From contig CM055095.1 in NCBI GenBank assembly GCA_029204225.1, positions 31,570,936 through 31,634,935 of the forward strand: a DNA stretch of 64,000 nucleotides, in the 5' to 3' direction. Source of the stretch: Diphasiastrum complanatum. Taxonomy: Eukaryota; Streptophyta; Lycopodiopsida; Lycopodiales; Lycopodiaceae. A program made the translations under genes and the position numbers. Position 1 is the stretch's first letter. Each line of letters begins with the position of its first letter. Of the stretch, positions 47,467-54,449 are shown one piece after another. A model generated the notes under the pieces. It did not search any database, was not told the origin of the DNA, and saw nothing but the letters and a program-made list of their open reading frames with translations.

Positions 47467-48199
47467 AATATGGTTTTTTTTCTTCAAAGCATATGTTACG
47501 AAAAGGCAAATGGACTGGATGGTTTGCCCCTAGACAACTTTGACTATGACAGGAAACATGTCCCATGGAAAAGAAAAAACAGCAACAACGATCATATTCT
47601 ACAGCTCTGGATGCGCAATGGGTCACAATGAAAAGGCCTTCCTCTACAGCTCTGAATGCGCAATGGGTCACAACGAAAAATTTTCAGCTCTGAAGGTATT
47701 CCTTCAGAGCTGAAAAATTTTAACCCTGATTTCAGTCTCGTGATTGCCATAGGGCACTAAACCCTATCCTCAAGTGCTACTTTGAGCTTAAACAGTAGTC
47801 TCAAAAACAAACAAGCGTGACGTAAATTCCACTGTCATGTAGTAGTTGATAAAGCTGAGTTCATCAGAAAATAGGTAGCATTTCAAACGAGCGAGAAATC
47901 ATTGAATACTATGCTGCTCGAAAACAAAACAAAAATTTGAAGAAAAAACTAGATGCGTCACCTCTGACATGAGGATGAAGTTTGATGAACCAGCTATGCA
48001 AGCGCACATTATCTGCTGAAATGAGCCACACATCTTCATACTTGAGGCTGAGACGCGATGGAGTGATGGGGTAACCTTTGCTCATCCCAGGGATGACAGG
48101 AACATACACCAACTTCTCCTGAAAGGTTACGAGCAACACCATGCAGGTGCAGGCAATCCCCCCTATCCCATACAGGAAGCCATTGAGCCAGTTCACCAT
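21969..48199 (-). CDS. WAV2: WAV2/BEM46-like alpha/beta hydrolase, complete gene, 7 exons over 26 kb
   Basis: Exons (minus strand): 48199-47962, 38975-38940, 37434-37356, 37116-37062, 36950-36834, 34700-34536, 22238-21969. All junctions are GT/AG and phases agree, giving 960 nt and 319 residues. The protein has an N-terminal hydrophobic anchor (about residues 8-28), FFQENAGN (85-92, oxyanion region), the nucleophile elbow FGRSLGG (Ser159), [11 protein letters not shown] (Asp243) and [10 protein letters not shown] (His274), so the triad is intact. Arabidopsis WAV2 (WAVY GROWTH 2, about 308 residues, membrane-associated, restrains root bending) is the best family match from memory. Lipid- or protein-ester hydrolysis is inferred, not shown. 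Introns are about 8,986, 1,505, 239, 111, 2,133 and 12,297 bp and are loaded with transposons, yet the coding sequence has no lesion. Confidence 0.95.
22792..23608 (+). CDS. Two unrecognised ORFs, possibly spliced exons
   Basis: The first (22,792-23,010) reads [20 protein letters not shown], then [20 protein letters not shown], up to a donor-like AGGACAG|GTATTG near 22,995. The second (23,168-23,608, 146 codons) follows an acceptor-like TTATTGTAG near 23,157. It reads [40 protein letters not shown] and [20 protein letters not shown]. After a stop the frame goes on for some 30 codons ([20 protein letters not shown]). Both are convincingly protein-like, but I recognise no family. They lie in intron 6 of the WAV2-like gene on the opposite strand, so a captured gene or unusual transposon is the likeliest source. 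Confidence 0.35.
23610..24050 (+). other. Possible continuation of the unrecognised gene
   Basis: Short open pieces follow acceptor-like TTTCAG (about 23,762; IWWLAAF) and CTACAG (about 23,896; [20 protein letters not shown]). They resemble small exons of the ORFs at 22,792-23,608. The evidence is weak. Confidence 0.2.
24060..24190 (-). repeat. Dispersed repeat, inverted match near 36,480-36,575
   Basis: The minus strand reads CTTGGGGGCTAGATCC, then GATCTAGGTTTGGTTGGGT. Both blocks recur in the same order on the plus strand at about 36,496-36,535. This is probably part of an unrecognised LTR or transposon end. Confidence 0.4.
24900..25425 (-). repeat. LTR-like dispersed repeat, inverted copy of 53,945-54,440
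   Basis: Read on the minus strand it begins TGTGCAAAAAGTACAAAAAG and then matches the plus-strand copy at 53,945 for about 500 bp. Shared blocks include GATCAATCTAGATCAATTCT and TTTCACACGTGTGAAAC, with a cluster of TATATA near the middle. The copies differ by many substitutions. Probably solo LTRs, since no gag or pol lies next to them. Confidence 0.6.
25379..25981 (-). pseudogene. Unrecognised Gln/Ser-rich ORF
   Basis: The minus strand reads [20 protein letters not shown] and [20 protein letters not shown]. It then runs through two in-frame stops with a tandem Gln-rich motif ([20 protein letters not shown]) and ends [13 protein letters not shown]...SNDFLGIF inside the LTR-like repeat. The plus strand shows the same repeat as CCCCTGCTC units. 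It looks like a decayed low-complexity protein linked to the LTR-like repeat. No domain was seen. Confidence 0.25.
26280..27690 (+). pseudogene. Decayed hAT transposase relic
   Basis: Pieces match the intact hAT gene at 29,945-33,061 in order. [19 protein letters not shown] (26,340-26,400) matches its CAAHCIDLL region. [19 protein letters not shown] plus LIYEFMDRI (about 26,700-26,790) matches [37 protein letters not shown] (about 27,170-27,230) matches the C-terminal dimerisation segment. Stops and frameshifts throughout show an old, dead copy. Later acidic sequence (27,400-27,680) parallels the acidic tail of the intact protein. Confidence 0.75.
28000..28815. mobile_element. Short non-autonomous hAT-like element
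   Basis: The left end CATAGTTGCACTGG and the right end, read inverted, CATAGCTGCAGAG resemble the terminal repeats of the full hAT element (CATAGTTGCA). Sub-terminal palindromes such as CGAATCGCGATTCG near both ends match as well. No ORF of note lies inside. The flanks (ATTCATAA left, ATTTTCATAA right) are similar but not an exact 8-bp duplication. Confidence 0.5.
28975..28982. repeat. Target site duplication, left copy
   Basis: ATCCAGCC, identical to 34,121-34,128 at the other end of the hAT element. Eight base pairs is the hAT superfamily length. Confidence 0.9.
28983..29065 (+). repeat. hAT left terminal inverted repeat and sub-terminal palindromes
   Basis: CATAGTTGCA plus repeated CGAATC/GATTCG units (GCGAATCACGATTCG, TTCGCGATTCGGGAATC). 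It pairs with 34,030-34,120 in inverted orientation. Confidence 0.8.
29945..33061 (+). CDS. hAT transposase, six exons, one apparent frameshift
   Basis: Exons: 29945-30936, 31029-31374, 31472-31879, 31978-32147, 32257-32594, 32705-33061, all GT/AG. A BED-type zinc finger opens it (C32, C35, H49, C64; [10 protein letters not shown]...VRAHL). A low-complexity linker follows. The DUF659/catalytic part reads [32 protein letters not shown] and [11 protein letters not shown]. Exon 4 has [20 protein letters not shown]. The C-terminal dimerisation region is [20 protein letters not shown]. The acidic tail is in exon 6. Phases close to 870 codons only if exon 3 carries one extra base near 31,505-31,516, where frame LVTFCH must become [11 protein letters not shown]. 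So it appears one base from intact; an alternative donor could also explain it. It cuts and pastes the element at the terminal repeats. Confidence 0.88.
30293..30448 (+). repeat. 39-bp tandem repeat in hAT transposase exon 1
   Basis: Four units of 39 bp starting at 30,293, 30,332, 30,371 and 30,410, with a partial fifth at 30,449. Each encodes about 13 residues of the type [13 protein letters not shown]. The unit length is a multiple of three, so expansion keeps the frame. It forms a Gly/Ser/Ala-rich linker between the BED finger and the catalytic part. Confidence 0.9.
33062..33476 (+). other. Alternative-frame C-terminal extension of the hAT protein
   Basis: Beyond the exon 6 stop another frame stays open to 33,476. 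It encodes an Arg/Gly-rich tail ([31 protein letters not shown]) ending [13 protein letters not shown]. Its composition suggests a genuine nucleic-acid-binding tail. It may have been joined to the main frame before a shift near 33,040, or by alternative splicing. Confidence 0.35.
33649..33687. repeat. (GA)n microsatellite
   Basis: Uninterrupted GA tract of about 39 bp inside the 3' part of the hAT element. Confidence 0.9.
34030..34120 (-). repeat. hAT right terminal inverted repeat and sub-terminal palindromes
   Basis: Inverted counterpart of the left end, with at least five GATTCGCG/CGCGAATC-type units packed into about 80 bp before GTGCAACTATG. Confidence 0.8.
34121..34128. repeat. Target site duplication, right copy
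   Basis: ATCCAGCC, identical to 28,975-28,982. Confidence 0.9.
34331..34381. repeat. (TC)n microsatellite
   Basis: Uninterrupted TC tract of about 50 bp in intron 6, between the hAT element and exon 6. Confidence 0.95.
34536..34700 (-). CDS. WAV2: WAV2-like exon 6
   Basis: Encodes 55 residues: [29 protein letters not shown] and [22 protein letters not shown] and the RSPW segment are family landmarks. Acceptor TTCTCAG|GTTTC, donor AGCCAG|GTAAT. The hAT element ends about 400 bp downstream in the following intron. Confidence 0.95.
34705..36830. other. WAV2-like intron 5, no gene seen
   Basis: About 2.1 kb of AT-rich intron. The only repeat noted is the CTTGGGGGCTAGATCC...AGGTTTGGTTGGGT block at about 36,496-36,535, which recurs inverted at 24,060-24,190. 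Confidence 0.6.
36834..36950 (-). CDS. WAV2: WAV2-like exon 5 (catalytic serine)
   Basis: Encodes 39 residues including [20 protein letters not shown], the GxSxG nucleophile elbow with Ser159. Acceptor GTCACAG|GCAGC, donor GGAAAG|GTAGT. Confidence 0.96.
37062..37116 (-). CDS. WAV2: WAV2-like exon 4
   Basis: Encodes [18 protein letters not shown] (55 nt). Acceptor TTCTAG|GTATGG, donor GCGCAG|GTAGG. Confidence 0.95.
37356..37434 (-). CDS. WAV2: WAV2-like exon 3
   Basis: Encodes [20 protein letters not shown] and MLSYRG (79 nt, phase 2 in and 2 out). Acceptor TTCGCAG|ACATT, donor CGTGG|GTATG. Confidence 0.95.
38940..38975 (-). CDS. WAV2: WAV2-like exon 2, 36-nt microexon
   Basis: Encodes [11 protein letters not shown] with split codons for Gly80 and Asn92. 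Acceptor is TTGTAG|GTCC and donor is GGAA|GTATCC. The length and phase are exactly those needed to join exons 1 and 3, and the peptide matches the family's conserved segment before IAHRLE. Confidence 0.95.
38980..40465. other. Distal part of WAV2-like intron 1, no gene seen
   Basis: AT-rich intron between microexon 2 and the gypsy fragments. The short ORFs here show no known motif. Confidence 0.5.
40472..41410 (-). pseudogene. Second Ty3/gypsy fragment: reverse transcriptase end and RNase H
   Basis: Minus-strand frames read [20 protein letters not shown] (RT active site YLDD), [20 protein letters not shown], then [21 protein letters not shown]. After a stop comes RNase [21 protein letters not shown] and [16 protein letters not shown]. 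It differs clearly from the chromovirus next to it (which has [10 protein letters not shown]), so it is another element. Sequence before RT is unlike pol, and integrase is absent. It directly abuts the chromovirus LTR, as if the chromovirus had inserted into it. Confidence 0.8.
41424..41729 (-). repeat. Chromovirus 3' LTR (about 306 bp)
   Basis: Minus strand: purine-rich CCAGAAGAGGGAAGGA, then TGTTAGAGTCCAG... to ...GTATTCACA. This gives polypurine tract plus TG...CA boundaries just after the integrase-chromodomain ORF. It is GC-rich, unlike the surrounding intron. No matching 5' LTR was found beyond 45,950. Confidence 0.6.
41751..43038 (-). pseudogene. Chromovirus integrase with C-terminal chromodomain
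   Basis: The first ORF has the zinc-binding HHCC (H23, H36, C53, C56), catalytic Asp in [11 protein letters not shown] (D86) and in [13 protein letters not shown] (D147). It shifts frame just after HPQTDGQ, before the catalytic Glu. The next frame carries [20 protein letters not shown] and, after stops, LSPRYCGPW. The last frame has [13 protein letters not shown], then a chromodomain-like [17 protein letters not shown] at about 41,801-41,900. The chromodomain steers insertion toward marked chromatin in this group. Confidence 0.88.
43339..44754 (-). pseudogene. Chromovirus reverse transcriptase and RNase H
   Basis: Reads [40 protein letters not shown], a [36 protein letters not shown], a TGA after QKTAF, then [10 protein letters not shown] and the active site [11 protein letters not shown]. 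After a frame change: [16 protein letters not shown], then the RNase H start [20 protein letters not shown]. The RNase H core is deleted before [13 protein letters not shown]. It cannot be active. Confidence 0.87.
44869..45933 (-). pseudogene. Chromovirus gag with zinc knuckle
   Basis: Starts [20 protein letters not shown]. After a TAA (DD*FDLKRA) it continues as the capsid: [34 protein letters not shown]-type motif (here [17 protein letters not shown]) and [20 protein letters not shown]. After a TAG (SWP*RKGSRK) comes [13 protein letters not shown], an intact CCHC knuckle that binds element RNA, then an acidic end. Confidence 0.85.
45960..47395. other. Intron 1 stretch without a gene
   Basis: AT-rich DNA. 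Near 46,804-46,868 inverted GGTTCGAACC-type palindromes end in GTGGAAACTATG, resembling a hAT terminal repeat (CATAGTTTCC inverted), but no partner end was found. Confidence 0.4.
47402..47465. repeat. (TC)n microsatellite
   Basis: Uninterrupted TC tract of about 64 bp in intron 1, about 500 bp from exon 1. Confidence 0.95.
47570..47721. repeat. Short direct repeat followed by a near-perfect hairpin
   Basis: TCTACAGCTCTG(G/A)ATGCGC followed by AATGGGTCACAA occurs twice (about 47,598 and 47,642). Then AAAATTTTCAGCTCTGAAGG (47,677-47,696) pairs with 47,701-47,721 across a four-base TATT loop, apart from one extra A. The hairpin reuses the CAGCTCTGA core of the direct repeats. It would be present in the pre-mRNA of the WAV2-like gene, 240 bp from exon 1. 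Confidence 0.7.
47962..48199 (-). CDS. WAV2: WAV2-like exon 1 (start codon)
   Basis: Encodes residues 1-79 plus one base: [20 protein letters not shown], then the conserved [13 protein letters not shown] and [13 protein letters not shown]. The membrane anchor is here. The donor is CAGAG|GTGACG. The start is the first ATG in this frame and fits the family N-terminus; the upstream DNA is GA-rich, like plant 5' leaders. Confidence 0.95.
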
Positions 48200-48299
48200 C
48201 GTCGCCCCCTCGATCGCTCGATCGCTCCCTCTCCTCGCGCTTCTCTCCTGCTGCTCCTACTCTATCTTGTGTTCTCGATTTGATGGAATGCATAGCCAA
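48200..48299 (-). promoter_or_regulatory. Probable 5' leader of the WAV2-like gene, with possible overlapping upstream ORF
   Basis: The minus strand here is GA-rich (AGGAGAGAAGCGCGAGGAG, then repeated GATCGAGC), typical of plant 5' leaders. An ATG at 48,299 opens a different frame (MAMHSIKSRTQDRV...) that runs across the main start to 48,036. If transcription starts further upstream it could lower translation of the main frame. No TATA box was clear and the start of transcription is unknown. Confidence 0.35.
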
Positions 48300-50160
48300 A
48301 AAAACTCCGTGTCAGTGTGAACGCAACTGAGCATGGAACTAGATAATTAAGATGGGTCCATGGGGCCCCCCAAAGTCCAATCCCAATATAGCCAAGGCCA
48401 CACCCAAGGATTGTTCCCCCCTTATCTTACAAACGCGTTGGGGCCTTGGCCTCGCCACGCATCCATTGTATGTGAGAGAATGTGGCCATGCCAACCACCA
48501 TGTACATAAAGGGGCCTGGTTGACACCAAGGAGGAAGGTGGTGTGTGTGTGAATGCGTGCTCACATGAGGTTTTTTTGAGCGAGTTCTTGGCTGCTCAAC
48601 CAAGAACTGGGTGCCTCTTGGTTGTGCAAAAAAGCAGTTCTTGACTAGAAAGGACTCACAAATTTCTCCATGTGGGCAAAAGCCAGATTCCGGCACTTGT
48701 TCATGCACAGCCATGAACCGGGTGCTTCATGTGGCCAGGCCATGAGAGCCAGCCAACATAGGCTCACATCACATAAAAGCTAAAGCCTTGTACTAGCCAT
48801 TGAGTGCCATTGGATTGGGTGCTCTTCTTGAATACTAATGTGGGGACCAATTCAAGCTAAAAGGCCACTATTAAGGGGGCCTTACCTTTCAAAGAATTGA
48901 AAATTTTGACAAAATGGCATGTGAACACCATTCTAAATACTCTCTTTAAGTTAGAAACCTTAATAAGAAGTTATATTTTCATGAAAAAAAGGTATGTTCT
49001 TAAAATTTCAAGCCTACTAGAGAGGGACCTCTTGTCCTTCACATCGAGAATATGAAAAGAAGGTATGCCCTTGAAATTTAAGCCTGCTAAGGACCTCATG
49101 TCCTTCACACAAGAGAATATGTATCTTTATTCTTTGTATTTGTTGTCAACTCCAATTTGCCACATGAAGAACGTTGAAAAAAAATAAACACACAATTTAT
49201 CACAAGTATACGCATAGCTTTGCCAATGACATATCAACATACAAAGCACACCATGCAGGGAAGCCCTTTTACAAGAGCTTACTTTTGCACAAATCCCCTC
49301 AACCACATCAAGCACAAAGCCCAACAATTTTGCTCAAAGTCCATGGTGTTCTCAAGAGCACTCTAGAGCGGGAGCTTGGACCTGGGTTGCGAGGCTTAAC
49401 CAAAACTCTTGCCCGTTGCATCAATTGTTGAAGGACAAAAATCTAGACTATTACTTTATTTGTGTTTGTCATCCTTATGCATGGCCCATAAAATTCTTAC
49501 ATAGTTCATGAACTTCATACATAAACCATCATAACAAATTTGCCTTGTAAAAAACTCGAATATAGTCTCAACAAAACCATGGGAAGAAGTTTGGAATTTG
49601 CTAAGGCTTCACATGTTTTCAACATAATGTGGATAATCTTATTGAAATAGGTGGATTCTTATATCCTAATCTTATTGAAATAGGTTGATTCTTATATCCT
49701 AATCACAAAAAGTTCGTATTATATCATTGGGTTTTAGCTAGTAACTTGGAATTTAAGTATTATGCAAAATGATTCGTCTTAAATTATAAATATATGTTTA
49801 TTCCAAGAGGTACCTATAAAGTCAAAGTGTGCATTCTTATATTCTTTCTAACCACCAATTTTAGTAAGTTGGTGCATTTTAGTTATTTTTGAGTTTTGAT
49901 CTTATGAAATATCATTTATCTTCATATATAAACTCATAGATATTCCCAAGAGAGATACCTATACATGCTATACTAGGCACAATGGGCATTGCTACGAGCA
50001 CTCATGTCTTTTGTCATTTATTTATCATATTGTCTTGATGGAAGTCATTTTCAACTTGAGCTCTCATATTATTTTTACATGCCAAGATTTGTGCACATTA
50101 GCCATTGATTTATCCATGTATGACTAAAAACAAACATCAATACCTTTCTAAATGGGGAAG
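48300..50160. other. About 1.9 kb upstream of the WAV2-like gene, no gene seen
   Basis: No ORF with recognisable motifs. The only repeat is a 33-bp direct duplication at 49,635-49,700. The proximal part should hold the gene's promoter; no clear TATA box was found. Confidence 0.5.
49635..49700. repeat. 33-bp direct duplication
   Basis: AATCTTATTGAAATAGGTGG and its continuation GATTCTTATATCCT at 49,635-49,667 repeat at 49,668-49,700 with one change (G to T). Confidence 0.9.
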
Positions 50161-50161
50161 A

Positions 50162-50291
<130 letters not shown>

Positions 50292-50424
50292 ACATGTGGG
50301 CTAAACATATCACCTTAAGGTGAAACTCTGGAACTTCATGCTATTGTAGAGAGAGAATAGTTACATAGTATACTGGTGCTCAAGATTTGAATTCAGGTGA
50401 GTTGGAGTGAAGATTAACTCCAAC

Positions 50425-52880
50425 ACTCCTCCTTAAGCTTAATTCCTAGGATCTTGAATAAATTTCAGCAAACTGCATAACACAACATGTTTTTTCCTCA
50501 ACAGGGGCTTAGTCAAAATATCGGCCAACATACTGTCAGTCGGACATGAACTTAATTCGACAACCTTGTTCAGAACTTTCTCTGTAAGAAAATGAAATTG
50601 AAATTCAATGTGTTTAGTTCTAGAGTGAGTTCGTGGGTTCAGAGATAGAGCAATGCAGCTCTAATTGTCGCAATAGAGTATAGTTGGTATGAATTGAGGG
50701 ATCATAAAATCATGGAGCAATCTTTTGAGTCAGATGATTTCCTTCACTGCAAAGGTGGCTGCGACATATTCGGACTCTGTGGAGTACAAAGAAATACATT
50801 TATGCTTTCGACTATTCCATGAAATGGGTCCTCCTACTAGAAAGCAAAGATAGCCAGAAGTGGATTTTCATGTATCCACATTTCCAGCCCAATCAGAGTC
50901 CGAATAAGCAAGTAATGTCATAGCATCCTCTGTATTTTTATTATAACACAAAGCATAGTGTTTAGTGGCTTGAATGTATCTTAGGGCTCTAAGTAGAGCC
51001 ATCTAGTGAGGTAGGCCGAGATTCAACATAAATTGTGACAGTGTGCTGACTGTATAGGCTAGATTAGGTTGAGTGCAGACCATGGCATACACGATCGATT
51101 CAACTATCAACTAATAGGGGTATTTGCACATTTCCTTCCTCTCTACTTCAGTGGTCAGACACATGTCCTTCGACAGTTTGGATCCTAGATCCATAGGTCA
51201 GTCTATGGACTTGTAGTCTTCCATGCCATACCTGTAAAGTACACTGGTAAGATACTTTTCTTGGCTTTTAGCTATCCTTTTGTTTGCTTTGGCTTTGGTT
51301 ATCTCGATCTCGAGAAGGTAATGCATAGGGCCTGAATCGGTCATTTTAAATTCCTTCGACAATAGCAACGTTGTCTCGTGAAGCAACTGATTCAAATTGT
51401 TGAATATAAAGCTATTATAACATAGCTTGAGTCTTTGTCTTTGAGATAAAAATTAGAGTCAACAGAGTTTTGGAGGAAGTTGTGCTGCAACAAAAATTGA
51501 TTGATTCTTATCGAACTAGGCCCTTGGAACTTTCTTTAACCTATAGAGAGCTTTCAGTAGCTTACATACTTTGTGTTCTTGGCCTTGAAGGACATAACCT
51601 TCAGGTTGTTTAGAAAAGCCGTCTAAACATCCTTCTAGTGAACTTCCAGATCTTCGGCAGCTGTGAAAGCAAGTAAAGATCGAACTGACTGAAGTCTTAC
51701 AACTAGACTGAAAGTCTCTATGTAGTCAATCCCATAGGTTTGTTCATATCCTTTGATGACTAGTTGACCTTTCCATTTGGTTGTTGAGCCATTTGGATTC
51801 AGCTTCAACTTGAAGATCCACTTAGTGTCGATGATCTTTGCATCAAGAGGAGCTTTGACAAGACTCCAAGTATTGTTCTTCATCAATGAATTGTACTCAA
51901 CATGCACGACAATATGCTAGTTATCTGCATTCAAACTCGACAATGCTTTTGCTATTGAGGCATGTTCACCATAATCAATGAATGCCTAAGAGATATAACG
52001 ATCGGGCTCAAGTCAATGTCAGGCAAATCTTCGAACAAAAGTCGGTTGTTGAGATGATGATTCTCCTTGTTGTGCGACATGGGTATTTTTGATTGTTGAA
52101 ACGGTTGCAGGTAGAGGCTTGTTGATGGTGATGGGATTCGTTGGAACAAACTCTTGCATTGGTTGCTTTTCCTTGAAGTTGTAAAATCTATTTTTAAGGA
52201 CGACAACACCTCGACTGATTGAGATACGGCCCGACTTGACATCGTAAATTCGATAGGCTTGTGTGATGTCGAGTATCCAATGAAGATACTCTTGTAGCTA
52301 ACAGGACCGAGCTTCTTCCTCAGGCCAAATGGAATTTGCACATAGCAAAGACAACCAGACACTCGGAGGTGCTTAAGACTGGGTTTGTAGCCATGGAAGG
52401 CTTCGAAGGGGGTTCTTGAGTCGACTGCTTTAGTGCCAGAGTAGTTTTGCAGATAGCAAGCTATTGAAATTGCTTCAGCCCAAAAATTCTTGGGTAGCTG
52501 AGCATTTGACATCATTGATCGTGTTGCATTAAGTAATTTTCGGTTCTTCCTCTCGGCTACTCCATTCTATTGTGGTGTGTAGCTAGTGGTGAACTGATGA
52601 TGAATGTCGCATGGTGATAGATAGTTGGACATTTCATTTTGAATGCCTCAGACTTGTTCTTAATGAACATAATATTGGTAAATCTTGAATAGTCATCAAT
52701 AAAAGTGATTTGCCACGCGTGGCAAAAATAAGTTTGTTGTAATTTTTTTTTTTTAAGTATTGTGAATAATATGTTAATAAACAAGAAGTTTATGATTAGT
52801 TTAATAGTAAATAAGATTTTTTCTGAGATTTTGAATAAGTGCGGACTAATAATAAAATGTGAACAAAAAATCAAATGATC
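50425..52880 (-). mobile_element. Ty1/copia relic (integrase, RT, RNase H, LTR start)
   Basis: On the minus strand: ITFIDDYSRFTNIMFIKNKS (integrase core, 52,740-52,680), an internal deletion, then integrase C-terminus (FWAEAISIACYLQNYS, SLKHLRVSGCLCYVQIPFGL), RT start (WIFKLKLNPNGSTTKWKGQL), RT end (EFKMTDSGPMHYLLEIEITK) and RNase H (LLAYSDSDWAGNVDT, CISLYSTESEYVAATFAVKE, HSRTKHIEFQFHFLTEKV, MLADILTKPLLRKN) to about 50,455. AAGGAGGAG followed by TGTTGGAGTTAATC marks polypurine tract and LTR start at 50,425. The YVDD region is degenerate and missing. The far LTR boundary and the 5' half are lost. Confidence 0.87.
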
Positions 52881-52884
52881 ATTA

Positions 52885-53940
52885 TGTCAAATTATTATGC
52901 ACTGACCAATTGGAATTATTATCGGTTGAATTATAACTTGCTATCTTATGCATTAATGGACATAATGATGTGTTTATATATTGAGAAAGTTCCATAATCA
53001 AAATTTGGCATTAACCTCAATATGATATTAATAGATAAAAATATAAGTGAGAGCTTGTTAGGGCAATTTTCAGCAGGGGATTGGTCCCACCAAAAAGTCC
53101 TAAAAAATCCAAGGGGCACCACTACTGATGGTGGTTATGCCCTATGTGAGTAATAGAGGTCTTGCCACATCCAATTCTGGGGGCTTCCTCTGTTACCCCA
53201 TGCTCCCGAGCCAATGAGAGTTTTCCAGGCTCTCAAAAGTATGATTGTAAGGAGGGGGTGCTAGTACTTTTGATGCAATGATTCACTAGCTTTTTAGGGT
53301 CACGGTTTCGTACAAACTTCTGATTGCTAAATCGCACTAGGATCTCACTAACAGTATGTTTGACATTCAAATGGCCTTTGGGAGATGGGACTTAGGGCAT
53401 CCTTTGGTGGTTCAGAGTATTGCCTTCATTTCCAAAACATTGTCCCTATAATGAGGGTGTTAGCGGATCGTGGCCATGGTGATCGCAGACATTCTTAGTC
53501 CACTAAAATCCCATACCTTATGTGTTTAGGAGCTACCCTTATATCTTAAGGTACTATCCTTATGTATTTAGGATACCATCCTTTGAGTCCTGAGAATTTG
53601 TCCTTAACTCCTTAGGGATTGGTCCTTTAAGCTTAGGATACTACCTTTAAGTTTTAGGACTATGCCTGTAGGCCACAACATGTACGTACGTGTCTTTGAG
53701 GTCGTGGGACCCTCAATGGGTGGGGCTAGGCTCTTGGCAGATCATATAATAGAAAAAGACCTTTGTTGGTCTCGATGCCCGGGCGGTCTTCGCATGATCC
53801 ATTTTGTAAGGACACAGTCAACTGGGAGCGCTTGAGAGGGCGTCGGGCAAGCAAGGAGTGGCACCGGACAACACTTCTATGTGGCACCGTGCACTTGCAC
53901 ACCAAGGCACACACACATACACGGTGGGGCGCCGAGCAGG
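52885..53940. other. About 1 kb without a recognisable gene
   Basis: AT-rich, then ordinary DNA with short non-protein-like ORFs. The stretch 53,760-53,940 is GC-rich and precedes the LTR-like repeat. Confidence 0.4.
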
Positions 53941-53944
53941 AACC

Positions 53945-54440
53945 AGGTTGTGCAAAAAGTACAAAAAGGACCAAGAGTGGATTTAATCTAATCCTCAAGA
54001 GGGATTGGTTGTTAGATTACTTGATCTATCAGTCTACTTGAGATTAAGATCAATCTAGATCAATTCTAGATACAAAATCCTGACAAGAACAATCATTAAT
54101 TGAAGGTAGGTGTACTTTCTGGTTTCACACGTGTGAAACACTGTCTGAGTACGGACTCCAACCTGAAAATCAAGTACACATCCTCATAACAATCAAAACA
54201 AATGTAGACAAATGAAGAGAATCACTCAAAATTGTTTCCAGAACCAAGATTGGTGTCTCACATTGATTATGGCCAAATAAGCCTCTATATATACAATTTT
54301 GGAGCTCGAGGTACTCATCATGCATCAGATCTCACACATGAGGATGCCTTGTCACCATCATGCAATTTGACACTTGGATCAAAACTTTCCATTTTGGGCA
54401 TTTTTGGTCTATTTTCCTACTATATGGAGATCTTCATGGA
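53945..54440 (+). repeat. LTR-like dispersed repeat, inverted copy of 24,900-25,425
   Basis: Starts TGTGCAAAAAGTACAAAAAG and carries the same block order as the minus-strand copy, including TTTCACACGTGTGAAAC and CACATTGATTATGGCC against CACATTGGTTATGGCC. No adjoining gag or pol was found. A GC-rich GGCGCCGGGCA-type stretch follows at 54,770-54,830. Confidence 0.6.
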
Positions 54441-54449
54441 AATCTTCTA

